Shown: positions 1 through 8,676 of the stretch, one piece after another
Layout of the letters: each line of letters opens with the position of its first letter
Position numbering within the stretch: position 1 is the stretch's first letter
Source of the DNA: Welwitschia mirabilis
Lineage: Eukaryota; Gnetophyta; Gnetopsida; Welwitschiales
Reading direction: 5' to 3'
DNA length: 22,487 bases
Assembly (NCBI GenBank): GCA_051453625.1
Contig: JBOZIK010000001.1
Coordinates: 7,709,541 to 7,732,027 of the forward strand
Notes under the pieces: model-generated
What the model saw: the letters and a program-made list of their open reading frames with translations, nothing else
What the model was told of the DNA's origin: nothing
The model's database searches: none
Position numbers and translations under genes: made by a program

Positions 1-136
1 GCAATTACTGGAGAGATTAAATCCCTTAATGATGATGAACATTATGAGTCAAACATAGTTTTTTGACAATTCTAATTTTATGGGTATGAGGGAGCACATA
101 CCTCATAACAAAACTTGGATTCTTGTCATTGGTTCT

Positions 137-460
137 AATTGTCACATGACTTATAAGTGTGATTATTTTAATAACTTTGTTAAAGCAGCTAGTCATGTTT
201 ATTTGGAAGATAGAACTCTAGTTCCAATGAAAGGCTATGATTCAGTTANNNNNNNNNNNNNNNNNNNNNNNNNNNNNNNNNNNNNNNNNNNNNNNNNNNN
301 NNNNNNNNNNNNNNNNNNNNNNNNNNNNNNNNNNNNNNNNNNNNNNNNAATTGTCACATGACTTATAAGTGTGATTATTTTAATAACTTTGTTAAAGAAG
401 CTAGTCATGTTTATTTAGAAGATAGAACTCTAGTTCCAATGAAAGGCTATGATTCAGTTA
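137..460 (+). repeat. 112-bp direct repeat flanking a 100-N gap
   Basis: Bases 137-248 and 349-460 are the same 112-bp sequence with two visible mismatches (C/A in gttaaagcagc versus gttaaagaagc, and G/A in tttggaag versus tttagaag). The copies touch both edges of the N run exactly. This is the expected pattern when two overlapping contig ends or two haplotypes are scaffolded without being merged. Removing one copy plus the Ns (212 bp) puts the protease frame upstream in register with the downstream frame, which supports an artefact over a real duplication. Confidence 0.85.
249..348. other. Assembly gap, 100 N
   Basis: Exactly 100 Ns, a conventional placeholder length for a gap of unknown size. 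It lies inside the copia protease relic, between two near-identical 112-bp sequences. The true gap size may be zero or negative. Confidence 0.97.
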
Positions 461-780
461 CTTTTAACTTGACATCGCTCTCTTCATAAACTCTTTTTTA
501 TATTTTATATGTGCCTTCTTTGAGGTTGCATCTTCTATATTTCCACCCTAGTCTTAGAAGATCACTCAATCTCCATGATGAAATACTTAGTGGACTTTTT
601 TATTCCAATAACAAACTAGTTATGCAAGGCTATAAAGATGGTAAATTTATTCATCTTCAAATTTATGTTAAAAAGTGTGAGATCACTTGCACCACTTCCC
701 AAGCTAAAACCTTGAATGCTCAATATCCTATGGTTGAGGGGAGATGTAGCCATCAGTCCTACTCCAGTTTCTTCTCTTAG

Positions 781-1110
781 TGTAAATTCTTTGCAAGCTT
801 TAGGAATTCAGCAATTTGGTTCTCTAGGCACTATTAATTATGGTTACCATAGTAATTCAATAGATTCTCTGATCAAAAACGTTGAGACTACCCATAGGTG
901 ACATCATAGTACTTGATCATAGTCTACTCTCCAATGTTTGTCATAATGAAAAGGGTAAAACTAGAACCAGATATAGTTCATACACAACTCATGATAATGA
1001 TGTTAATGAGCTTCATTTAATTTCTAATGGTAAACCAACTTAATTGAAAGACATGATTTTACATTATCAATGGTCCAAGTCATAAAATAATAATACCATG
1101 CTCTTGTAAA
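781..1110. other. Intergenic, no recognisable gene
   Basis: AT-rich sequence after the copia fragment. Short open stretches continue to about 900 in another frame, but they contain no motif I recognise and break into stops. It may be an eroded part of the same element. Confidence 0.5.
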
Positions 1111-1770
1111 ACATAGTATGTGGGAGTTGGTTCATAAAATTAAAAAACTTATATAGACAAATTCATTGCATCAGTACATCATCTGACTACAGAATTAATA
1201 ATTACTGCTTAAACAAAGATAACTAGTCTAGAGAAGTTTCAATTTTTTAATCCAAAATTGGATTTACAATGAGTTGAGTCAAACTCATTTTCCTTTTGTA
1301 CATTAAGGGATTCATTTGATTTTTGAGTCTCTGATTAAATTCACATCTAATCCTAGTACTATGGGATGTGTAAAATAAATATGACCTAGTACTATGGGTT
1401 GTGTAGTACACATTTTGGCCTAGAATTATGGGATGTGTAATGCACATGAATAAACCTATCTACTACAAGATGTGGAATAGTAAATTAACAACTTATTTTA
1501 TGAAGTTGTTCCCTCACATGATAATTCCTTTTTGGAGTTCTTATTATAAGCCACATTCCCAAGGTTTTTTCAAAGGTACTTCAGGTTTTCCTTAGAAGAG
1601 AGATTATTTCCACATCATGGTTCTATGCTTAGGAATACATGAAAACCCTAGTGGTATACTTAGCTATTTAAGAAAGCTTTGTATTGAATAAAGAAAAAGG
1701 AGATATAAAATTTTGGTTTTGAAATCTTGTGCTCTTTATTTTTAAGCATTCTTGTTTCTTAATAATTTTG
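1110..1770 (+). mobile_element. LTR-like segment (possible solo or truncated LTR)
   Basis: The segment has promoter and polyadenylation-like signals in the order expected of an LTR on the plus strand: a TATA-like ctatttaag at 1664-1672, then AATAAAG at 1687-1693. Upstream lies a tandem repeat array of a kind often found in LTR U3 regions. A TG-starting boundary near 1119 is possible. No target-site duplication, PBS or polypurine tract was found at either edge, so the limits are approximate. It abuts the point where the minus-strand copia element breaks off inside reverse transcriptase. It could also be an unrelated repeat. Confidence 0.35.
1352..1447 (+). repeat. Three tandem 33-34-bp repeats
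   Basis: Three head-to-tail units start at 1352, 1385 and 1419. Each begins CCTAG(T/A)A(C/T)TATGGG and continues TGTGTA. The spacings are 33 and 34 bp. They diverge by single substitutions and small indels. The position upstream of a TATA-like box suggests U3 enhancer-type repeats of an LTR, but the function is inferred. Confidence 0.75.
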
Positions 1771-1789
1771 ATATCTATCTGATAAATTC

Positions 1790-2110
1790 TTAAATCTTTA
1801 AGCTATGCAAAGGCTAAAAGCATTCTTATGGATTCCATATGAGCTACTAGTACAAATGTTTCTTTAAAGTCGATGCATATTATTGGTTACATCCTTTAGC
1901 TACTAATCTAACTTTTTTTCTGATAACGTTATCATTTTCATCTATTTTATTTTTAAAGACCCATTTTATTCTAATAACTATGTTTATTAGATGGTTTTTG
2001 AGTGATTTCCCTAGACATTGCACCTTTCAAACTGATTAAGTTCTTCTTGCATTGCTAGCATTCAAAATTCATCACTTTCTAATTCATTGAAAGTTTTGAG
2101 TTTTACTTAT
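1790..2110 (-). pseudogene. Copia reverse transcriptase, N-terminal fragment
   Basis: The minus-strand translation gives the canonical start of the copia reverse transcriptase domain: a DEFW-x-x-AMQEELNQF segment, then a KWVFKNKIDE strand, then a VRLVAKG strand with NQ. After a stop and a frameshift it continues as IDFKETF and SIRMLLAFA, which match the usual IDF-x-ETFAPVA and AIRMLLAFA motifs. The catalytic YVDD box should lie further downstream and is absent because the element ends here. At least one stop and one frame change are visible. Confidence 0.8.
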
Positions 2111-2409
2111 GAGATATATGCTGCAAATCCATAGAATTCTTTAGTATGACTTTAATTTTAAATACCACCATATGGACTACCTATGATGTTGCTTAAGGAA
2201 TAGCCTCTCTTTAGTATGATCATATTTGAAGAACTTTCTTTATCTATTTCTTCTTCTTTCTTCTCCTCATTGTCTGAATGTGCTTTAGGATTACTAGATG
2301 ATTATTTAAGCTATATATAAATATAATCACCATATACACAAATAAAAGTTTAGTCAATATCATCTATTTTCACATTTATAATTTCCTCTATCATACGCGC
2401 TTTATTGTT

Positions 2410-3060
2410 GAATACTTAATAAGCCTTACTAACCATAGAGTAATCTAGAAAATTTTCATTATCAACTTTAAAATTAAACTTTCTTAGATTTTTTTCATTT
2501 AAAATGGAACACTTTAATCCAAAAACATGAAAATAACTTACTATGGGTTTCTTATCAGACCATAATTCATATAAGGTTTTTGAAGTAAAATGTATTACCA
2601 GAATTATATTAGAAATATAATAAGTAGTATTCATGTCTTCTACCCAAAAATGATATGGAAAATATTTATCATGCATCAGTTCTTACCATTTCATTTAAAA
2701 CCTTATTCTTTCTTTTAGGAACTCCATTTTGTTATGGGGTTCTTGGTGCAGAGAATTAGTGAAGAATACTAAATTGTTCACAAAAATTTTTGAACCTTTC
2801 ATTTTTAAATTCTATCCCATTATCGCTTCTTGTAATCTTGATCTTGTATCCCTTTTGGTATTGTAACCTAATGTACAACTTAGAGAAAATTTTAAATTCC
2901 TCATCCTTGTGTGCAAGGAAGGCTACCCATGTAAAGTAAGAGTAATCATCATCAACAGTTAGCTAATATATTTTCTTACCAAGGCTTTCTATGGGAGATG
3001 GACCAACAATATCAAGATCTAAAAGATTTAAAGAACATTTAGTTGTATCAAACCTTATCC
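2410..3060 (-). pseudogene. Copia integrase relic
   Basis: The integrase core reads in order on the minus strand: LLDLDIVGPS (first catalytic Asp), a DDYSYFTWV strand, RSDNGIEF (second catalytic Asp), then SAPRTP and QNGVPKRKN. In active copia integrases the last block is QNGVVERKN, and its Glu is the third catalytic residue. Here the codon at 2714-2716 is AAA (Lys), a G-to-A change, and the preceding Gln codon is a TAA stop. Downstream, NTTYYISN, TLYELW and SYFHVFGLKC match the conserved C-terminal integrase region. An 86-residue open stretch at 2416-2676 survives here. Confidence 0.85.
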
Positions 3061-3150
3061 TTATTTTCTTTCCTTTATGTCATGCCTCACAAACCTAATC
3101 ATCATAGCTTTATAACTTAGGAAGTCCTCTTATCATATATTTTAAGGACA
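3060..3150 (-). pseudogene. Copia gag-pre-integrase relic
   Basis: Between protease and integrase the minus strand encodes IRGLPKL, a spacer, then VCEA and HKGKK. This matches the gag-pre-integrase zinc-binding pattern of copia elements (usually GLP, then C-x-x-C, then KGK). Several stops interrupt it, and the second Cys of the C-x-x-C pair appears to be replaced by Ala. The upstream His residues of the zinc site were not clearly found. Confidence 0.6.
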
Positions 3151-3379
3151 AGGTTTTTAGTATGTCTTTATTTACATGCCTAAGCTTCATATGTTATGGC
3201 TTAGTTTCACCTATAGTACTTAACAGACACTTGGCTCTCTTGTTAGAGAAATATTATAAAGTAGTAATATACACATTAGATTTTCTAATTTTATTGAATA
3301 AGATACATTATTTGATAATACAATCATTTTTGGTAAATGTAACAAAAAAATTTGCATCACATAACTAACTGATACTTAA

Positions 3380-3600
3380 ATGATTATGTTGTAATGCTCC
3401 TATAGAGGAAACATCTTTTACCTCAGGTAGATTACCTCCTTTAATGGTTCCAATACCTTTGAAAGATGCCTCTGTATTGTCGTCAAAGGTGATCACTCCT
3501 TTATCTTACTCTACCAGGGTTTTAAAGCTGGATTTATCTCCAGTCATGTGCCTTGAACACTTAATATCAATATACCATGCATGTTTCTTTATAGCTCGTA
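3380..3600 (-). pseudogene. Copia protease relic
   Basis: The minus strand encodes WYIDIKCSRHMTGD followed by SSFKTLVE, a VITFDDN strand and GIGTI, the full layout of a copia aspartic protease (usually WYLDSGCSRHMTGD, VTFGDN, GIGTI). The catalytic Asp is kept, but the following Ser-Gly are Ile-Lys, so D-S-G has become D-I-K. One stop lies between the two halves. This protease is from a different copia lineage than the plus-strand fragment near 80-460, whose motif and spacing differ. Confidence 0.8.
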
Positions 3601-4559
3601 GTGAAATTTAAGTTAAAAGAGCTGATATAAATTTTGGAATCTATATTTTCTTTAATTTAACCTACATAAGATGTTATATCATACTTATTGGCCTTTTAGC
3701 ATTATTAGTGTAATACTAAGTATTTAATTTTAATAGATAATTAAACTAATAATGACATTATTTATACCAATAATAGTAGATAATATTATTAGTATAGACT
3801 ATATGTTCATACCTTAGCTTTTAGTTCCATTTGTTGAACAATAAAGCTAAACTACTAGTAAAGGATTCATTGTGACCTAGGTCACTCTTATCATTTGGAC
3901 TTTTACATTTCTAAGCATGATGTTTAAGGTCTCTTTTCCCTAAATAAACTTCTCATTAATTCTTTTTGAATCATTAAGTTCCTATCTAACATGCTTTAAT
4001 TCATAATTAGTTCAATCGTCTCAACTTCAAGAGCTAAGTTTTTAAATGATAACTTATTGCAAGAACTTCTTTCTTGTTCATATGCTAATTCACGAGAATG
4101 AAGTAATTTTTTAAATTTTAACACATACCTTTTGCAACTTAATGAATTCTTTAAAAATTAAATCATACTTATCTTGAAGTTTCATACCTATTTTAACTNN
4201 NNNNNNNNNNNNNNNNNNNNNNNNNNNNNNNNNNNNNNNNNNNNNNNNNNNNNNNNNNNNNNNNNNNNNNNNNNNNNNNNNNNNNNNNNNNNNNNNNNNN
4301 NNNNNNNNNNNNNNNNNAATTAATATCAAAATGTTTTACATAGTTTAGAAACCCTATTAATTAAAGCTTACAAAATGTGGGTTATAACACTATTATAGCT
4401 AGGATACTCTTGGGTCTATGTGTCTTATTCCTTCACAAAACCAACATTATAATTTAAAAATATCTAACTTGGAAGAAAGTCAAGAGCTATTAGAAGTTTT
4501 GTCTTTAGACTTAACTTGGAAGAAAGTAAAGAGCTACTAGAAGTTTTATCTTTAGACTT
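3601..4559 (-). other. Copia gag-protease linker region with gap
   Basis: This AT-rich stretch lies between the gag core and protease of the minus-strand copia relic, where the gag zinc knuckle and linker should be. I could not identify an intact C-x-x-C-x4-H-x4-C knuckle. A short open stretch (about 4111-4198) has a lysine/leucine-rich, helix-like composition. The N run 4199-4317 hides part of the region. Confidence 0.45.
4199..4317. other. Assembly gap, 119 N
   Basis: A run of 119 Ns within the gag-protease interval of the minus-strand copia relic. Unlike the other three runs it is not 100 long, which suggests an estimated rather than placeholder size. No repeated sequence is visible on its two flanks. 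Confidence 0.95.
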
Positions 4560-5405
4560 ATCTCTAGCTTAAAATAAAAATGGTCTATGATAATCATCCT
4601 TTTTATTATTCTTTTATAAGATAACTCTTTTAATTTACCTTGTGATGAGTGCAAGTTCTTCTTCTACAACATCTTTTAAGTCATCTGTATCTGATCCTTC
4701 TTTTATTTTCCCTTTAGAAGCTTGTCTTATATTTTCACTAGCTTTAAAAGTGATAGGTTTCTCTTTTAGAGCACCATTTTAAATAATATTCATCTCATAA
4801 GCTATTATAGCACTTTGTGATTCTTCAATATTCATTAAGTTAAAGCCTCTTGATTCTTTCATGGCTACTATTTTAGGCATGTATTCTAGAGTTAAATATG
4901 TAACAAACTTTTGGATTACCTTAACCTCTGGAAGATGTTCATCAATGCTACATATAACATTTACTATGTTAGATACTCTTGTGAAGTATTCATGTATCCT
5001 TTATCCATTATTCATCTTTATATTTTCAAACTGATCAATCTAAATAAGAAGTTTTGATTACTTGAGGATGAAGGTTCTTTTATATGTTTCATATAGAATG
5101 TTTCCTATTTGTTATTCATTTTGACATCCTACTATTCTATTGAATTCTTTCATTGTAAGGACTAAGCAGAGAGCATTTTTTTTATTTTGAGTTATACATG
5201 ATAGCTTTCTTTTTTTTATCTTCCCTATCCCTTCTAAATTTGTTTTATATAATGGAGTTCCCTATAGTATCTGTTATGGTTTCTATAGGTTTCAAGGATC
5301 CATCTTCAATGCTTTGCCAAACCTAAAACTCATAACTATAAGTATACTTGCATCCTCATCTTTCAATAGGCATAGTTTATTCCATTAAAGAGTGGAGGTA
5401 TAATG
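4560..5405 (-). pseudogene. Copia gag relic
   Basis: The minus strand begins with PPLFNGINYAY and KMRMQVYL, the conserved copia gag N-terminus (usually PPLFDGTNY, W-K-x-R-M). It continues with a segment like KNALCLVLTMKEFNRI, then QFENIKMNNG, RIHEYFTRVSNIVN, a VIQKF and YMPKIVAMKES stretch and AIIAYEM, which follow the gag_UBN2 helical core order. It ends with an EELALITR-type motif before a basic tail. The core (about 5040-4790) is free of stops, while both ends carry some. Gag forms the particle that packages the element RNA. No functional product is expected. Confidence 0.8.
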
Positions 5406-5458
5406 GATCACACCCCTTTTATAGTTCACTTAAGGATATTACTCCTTTTTGTGATTAC

Positions 5459-5474
5459 CTACTCTGATATCACT
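5459..5474 (-). promoter_or_regulatory. Decayed initiator-Met tRNA primer-binding site
   Basis: The minus strand reads TGATATCAGAGTAG, against the common plant copia PBS TGGTATCAGAGC followed by AG. The differences are G-to-A and C-to-T changes. It lies just upstream of gag and just inside the expected end of the 5' LTR, which is the correct place for priming minus-strand DNA synthesis. Confidence 0.65.
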
Positions 5475-5475
5475 T

Positions 5476-5900
5476 GAGGATGATTGAACTCAGAGGAGAG
5501 CGATAAATGAGGTCTACTAAATAAAAACTCTACTGGAAAAAAATTAAACTTTATACAATAAAATGTTACTAGATTTAATATGGTTCCCCAACCAGGGTAC
5601 ATGCACACTGAGAGGGTAGCTTACTCTCATACCTTTGGATATCCTTAACCTGCAAAACAATGGTTTTGGAGCATCACCAATCTTCCATAAAACTGAGATT
5701 ATCTTCATAAGGTAGCACTCCCTTCCCCTTAGGAATTTAAAATAAATCAAAATAGAAATGTGCTTATAAGTACTTACAAAAATACACCCATATAAGGGTT
5801 ACCTTACAATTTGGAAACTTTAGCAAGGGATCCTAGGAATGAAAATAAGAAATGAACTATAATATGTATGTTCAAAAATCTAATAGTATCTATGGCTTAA
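5476..5900 (-). mobile_element. 5' LTR (U5/R part) of the minus-strand copia
   Basis: This follows directly after the PBS on the upstream side. The minus strand contains a GGGGAACCATATTAAATCT block resembling the GAACCACGTAAATCT block common in plant copia LTRs, and further upstream a TATA-like CCTTATATGG near 5790-5800. The inner end is probably a CA near 5476. The outer boundary could not be fixed. No second LTR copy was found, because the element is truncated at the other end. Confidence 0.5.
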
Positions 5901-6480
5901 GTGCTAATAAATAATGATGATTAAAAAATAACAAATCTAAAAAGATGTTACTTTGATGAAATGCTTGCATTCTTCTGTGTTGTAATCACTCATAAGTGTC
6001 TTAAATTAGAGTAATAAAGCTATTGTATGAGCCAACAATGTATTCACTAGATAGTCCTTTTTAAAAGAATATCTGAAAGCGTCATGTGTAGTACTAATCA
6101 CCATGTGAGTGACATCTTCTTCTTTTCTCTTTATTCCCTTTATAATTTTGATGTTTTCCTTACCTTCACCCTAAAGAGATAGCCATGATATTTAATTGTT
6201 GTGCAATTGATAGAAATGGCTAAATTTTAGTCATTTAATGATTATTTTATTTTCCATAAATTTTCATGATAAACTCTTTAAAATAGTAGACATATCTTAC
6301 TAGGCAAACATCGTCACCGTAAAAGACATGTTTGGTTAAACTACTCAGATATTAATAAAACTTGAACTATTATATTTGTGATATTTAGTAATCATAAATA
6401 CAAGATGTAAAACTTGCTTATTTCTCTAAAATGTAGATAAATCATAAAAATACAACTTATTCATTTTACCTCTTCCAGTT
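5901..6480. other. AT-rich stretch, no recognisable gene
   Basis: This may hold the outer part of the copia LTR and the start of the neighbouring gypsy debris. I see no open frame with a motif, no RNA gene and no clear repeat boundary. Confidence 0.45.
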
Positions 6481-6489
6481 TAGCACAAA

Positions 6490-6720
6490 TGTCTTTATCT
6501 CTGTAGACATCTTCAGATAGTTGAAGTAGTATAGACATCTTTAATTTGATAGATATATTTCCCCTATCTTAGCATTCTAGTTTAATATAAACATCTTTGA
6601 CATTGTAGACAAGTTTGGATGTATGACAAAATCTAATTCAGTATAAATGTCTTTGATATAGCAGATGTCTTTTCCATAGACATCTTCTCATGGGTAGATA
6701 TCTTTAGTCAAAATGTATCT
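6490..6720. repeat. Cluster of degenerate AGACATCTT motifs
   Basis: Variants of (T)AGACATCTT recur about seven times in 230 bp (near 6505, 6531, 6585, 6650, 6667, 6680 and 6700). Spacing is irregular, from 15 to 65 bp. On the minus strand they read as repeated Lys-Asp-Val/Ile-Tyr-like codons interrupted by stops, so this could be a diverged tandem coding repeat from the gypsy element. No exact period could be defined. Confidence 0.45.
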
Positions 6721-6749
6721 ATCCATCATGAAATCTAAGCTAAAACTTC

Positions 6750-8460
6750 TTTGTAATATGAACTTGATGTTTTAACTTGGATCAATCATTTTTGCAATTC
6801 GATGGTCTCCAATTTTACCCATATACACATTACACACATCACATTTGACAAGTGGAATCATTAAAATTAGGATTTGACAAACAATTTTTATGTCATCATT
6901 TGTTGTATCTTTGGTAACCTCATCATGATTTGATGTTGAAGCTTCAAAGATAGTGTTAAGTCCACTTCTAGTTACTACGTTCTAATATCTTTTGACATCA
7001 TTGGGGTTTGGAATGATTTGGGTAGTAAAAATAACTTATTATCTTTAATTCCCGATCATTGTTTGTTATGATACCATAATGAGATGTTCTATGTTTTGGC
7101 TTTGATTTTTTAGGTGTGTGATTATGGTTTCATGCATTTTATTAAGTTATTCTAATAAATTTTGAAGTGTATCACCTGGGTAGCCTTGATAATTAGGAGA
7201 ATTAGGTTGGAAATTTTGGTTTCTAAATCTATATTCAAAAGATGTCTTCAAGGTAGAAAATGCCATGTTAGTTCTTGGTTGGAGCTAATTACTCCTATTT
7301 ATGTTATACCTTTGGTTGAAAGCATAAGCCTCTTTAGAGGATATTTCTTTACAAGTGGGTAAAACTAAATATTACTTTGTTTAGTGGAAACTATCTTCAC
7401 AAATTTCACAAGGGGAGTAAGGATATGATGGTTTCTTATTTACTACTTTAGAACTAGCTAAAGATCTAGTATACCTTTCTAATGTGATACTAAATCCTTG
7501 AGATGATTATTAGGATTCATAGGCTCTTCATGTTGTTCTCTTAAGATCTTTCAGCACTTGCTCTAATGATTTTTATTTCTTGGATTTAGGTTTTAACTAG
7601 GTTTAGAGTATTTCTACTAAATCCTCTAAACATTTTTGTGCCTCATCCAATGTTAAGTTTAAAAGGTTACCTCCACATGAGGAATGTACAAGATGCTGGG
7701 TTTGACTATTGAGTCTACTATAAAAATGATCAATTAATTCCTCTTTTAAGAACTTATTTAAAGGATTCAATGAAACTACAATAAGGAACCTCTCATATGT
7801 TATTGCATAATCTTCATGAGGCTATTAGAAGAATTTATGACCTCTCTTCTTCTTTATCTCATGTTAGTCTCAATCACAAAACATTTAATAAAGGTATTTT
7901 GAACTAATTTCCAACTTTTTAGGCTTTTATGTGGAATGTTTTTCAACCAATTTTTAGTTTTGCCTCTAAGAGTAAAGGGGAAAATTATCATGTAATTCCT
8001 ATCACTAATTTATTTCTTTCATTTCTTGAGGTAAGACCTAGTTGTTTAATCTCATATAGATGTTGTAAAAAGTCCTCATCATCCTCTTCTGGAAATGTGG
8101 AGTAGGCATTAAGGTTTTTTAATTTTACATCATCCCCTATTGATATATCAAAAGGGTTTTGAACTTCTCTTTTCTCATTTACAATGATTTCATTAAGGGA
8201 TTAGGAGATAATGTTAGAACTAGAAGTCATGTTTAAAGAGCATGAAGGGCTATTTGAAGAAGAAGAAGGTTTCTTAGAATTGTTATCTAATAAAGGATTA
8301 TAGGGAGAAGAACTTAAAGATGTACTTTGATAATTATCACCAAAAACGGTAGAAAAATTAGATTACTCTATTCTAGAAATAGCTTTACCTCTAGTTTCGG
8401 ATTGAAAATTAGCTAATCCTTCTTTTATAGTTTCTTCCTAAAAAAAATATTTGTCTATGA
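6750..8460 (-). pseudogene. Ty3/gypsy (Athila/Tat-type) gag relic
   Basis: The minus strand from about 8230 encodes PFDISIGDDVKLKNLNAYSTF, then the retrotransposon gag core FPFTLRGKTKNWLKNIP, SWKLVQNTFIKCF and further on an ELIDHFYSRLNSQTQ stretch and GGNLLNLTLDEA. This parallels the plant gypsy gag pattern LFPFSLR-D-x-AKxWL, FL-x-KFFP, F-Y-x-GL-x-P and GG-x-L-x-x-KTP-x-EA. Around 7430-7380 a CEICEDSF stretch could be the remains of a zinc knuckle. Several frame changes and stops occur. The upstream PBS supports the lineage. The protease, reverse transcriptase and integrase expected at lower coordinates were not found, so the element is truncated or has been overwritten. Confidence 0.7.
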
Positions 8461-8655
8461 TGTTTTGCCATGACCTTGCATATTCATGATAATCTCCTAA
8501 GTTTCTACAACAAAAATTGGAATTGCAAACTAGGGAAATTGAAATGCAAACTTAAAGAAATGGAAATTAAAATAACAGCACTACACAAGTAAATAATCTT
8601 GAGCTCAAGCTAACTACTTATGTAATAAGAATCATCCTTCTAATCCTTTGATGCT

Positions 8656-8673
8656 TCCCTGACAATGAAGCCA
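8656..8673 (-). promoter_or_regulatory. Decayed tRNA-Asp-type primer-binding site
   Basis: The minus strand reads TGGCTTCATTGTCAGGGA, against the Athila/Tat-type PBS TGGCGCCGTTGCCGGGGA. I count 14 matches in 18. Three of the four differences are C-to-T or G-to-A and one is a transversion. It sits between gag and the inferred LTR, as required. Confidence 0.65.
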
Positions 8674-8676
8674 AAA

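Larger units (their letters stand above)
80..780 (+). pseudogene. Ty1/copia gag-protease relic (plus strand)
   Basis: This is a decayed copia polyprotein fragment. From about 110 it reads as the retropepsin region: a TWIL-type strand, then NCHMT, a spacer and a V-x-L-E-D-R-T stretch, as in copia proteases that normally read W-x-L-D-S-G-x-x-x-H-M-T. The catalytic D-S-G triplet is V-I-G here, so the protease would be dead. Past the N gap the same protein resumes, hits a stop at 487-489, and continues as LFYILYVPSL, matching the copia segment that links protease to the gag-pre-integrase domain. The open stretch ends at 780. No integrase or reverse transcriptase follows on this strand, so the element is a fragment. 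The N run falls inside the protease and its flanks duplicate each other. Family assignment rests on motif order and is fairly secure. Confidence 0.7.
1790..5475 (-). mobile_element. Ty1/copia retrotransposon, 3'-truncated relic
   Basis: Read on the minus strand from high to low coordinates, the order is PBS (about 5461-5472), gag (about 5405-4560), a linker with an N gap, protease (about 3600-3380), gag-pre-integrase (about 3150-3060), integrase (about 3060-2410) and the N-terminal part of reverse transcriptase (about 2110-1790). Integrase before reverse transcriptase is diagnostic of Ty1/copia. The rest of reverse transcriptase, RNase H and the 3' LTR are missing, and sequence below about 1790 is unrelated. 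Many in-frame stops and frameshifts are present, many of which look like C-to-T or G-to-A changes. The element cannot move on its own. Confidence 0.85.

Noticed and set aside
3162-3368. Plus-strand open stretch of 68 codons
   Set aside because: It is antisense to the interval between protease and integrase of the minus-strand copia, so it is a shadow.
5544-5750. Minus-strand open stretch of 68 codons
   Set aside because: It lies within the copia LTR, which is non-coding, and has no recognisable domain.
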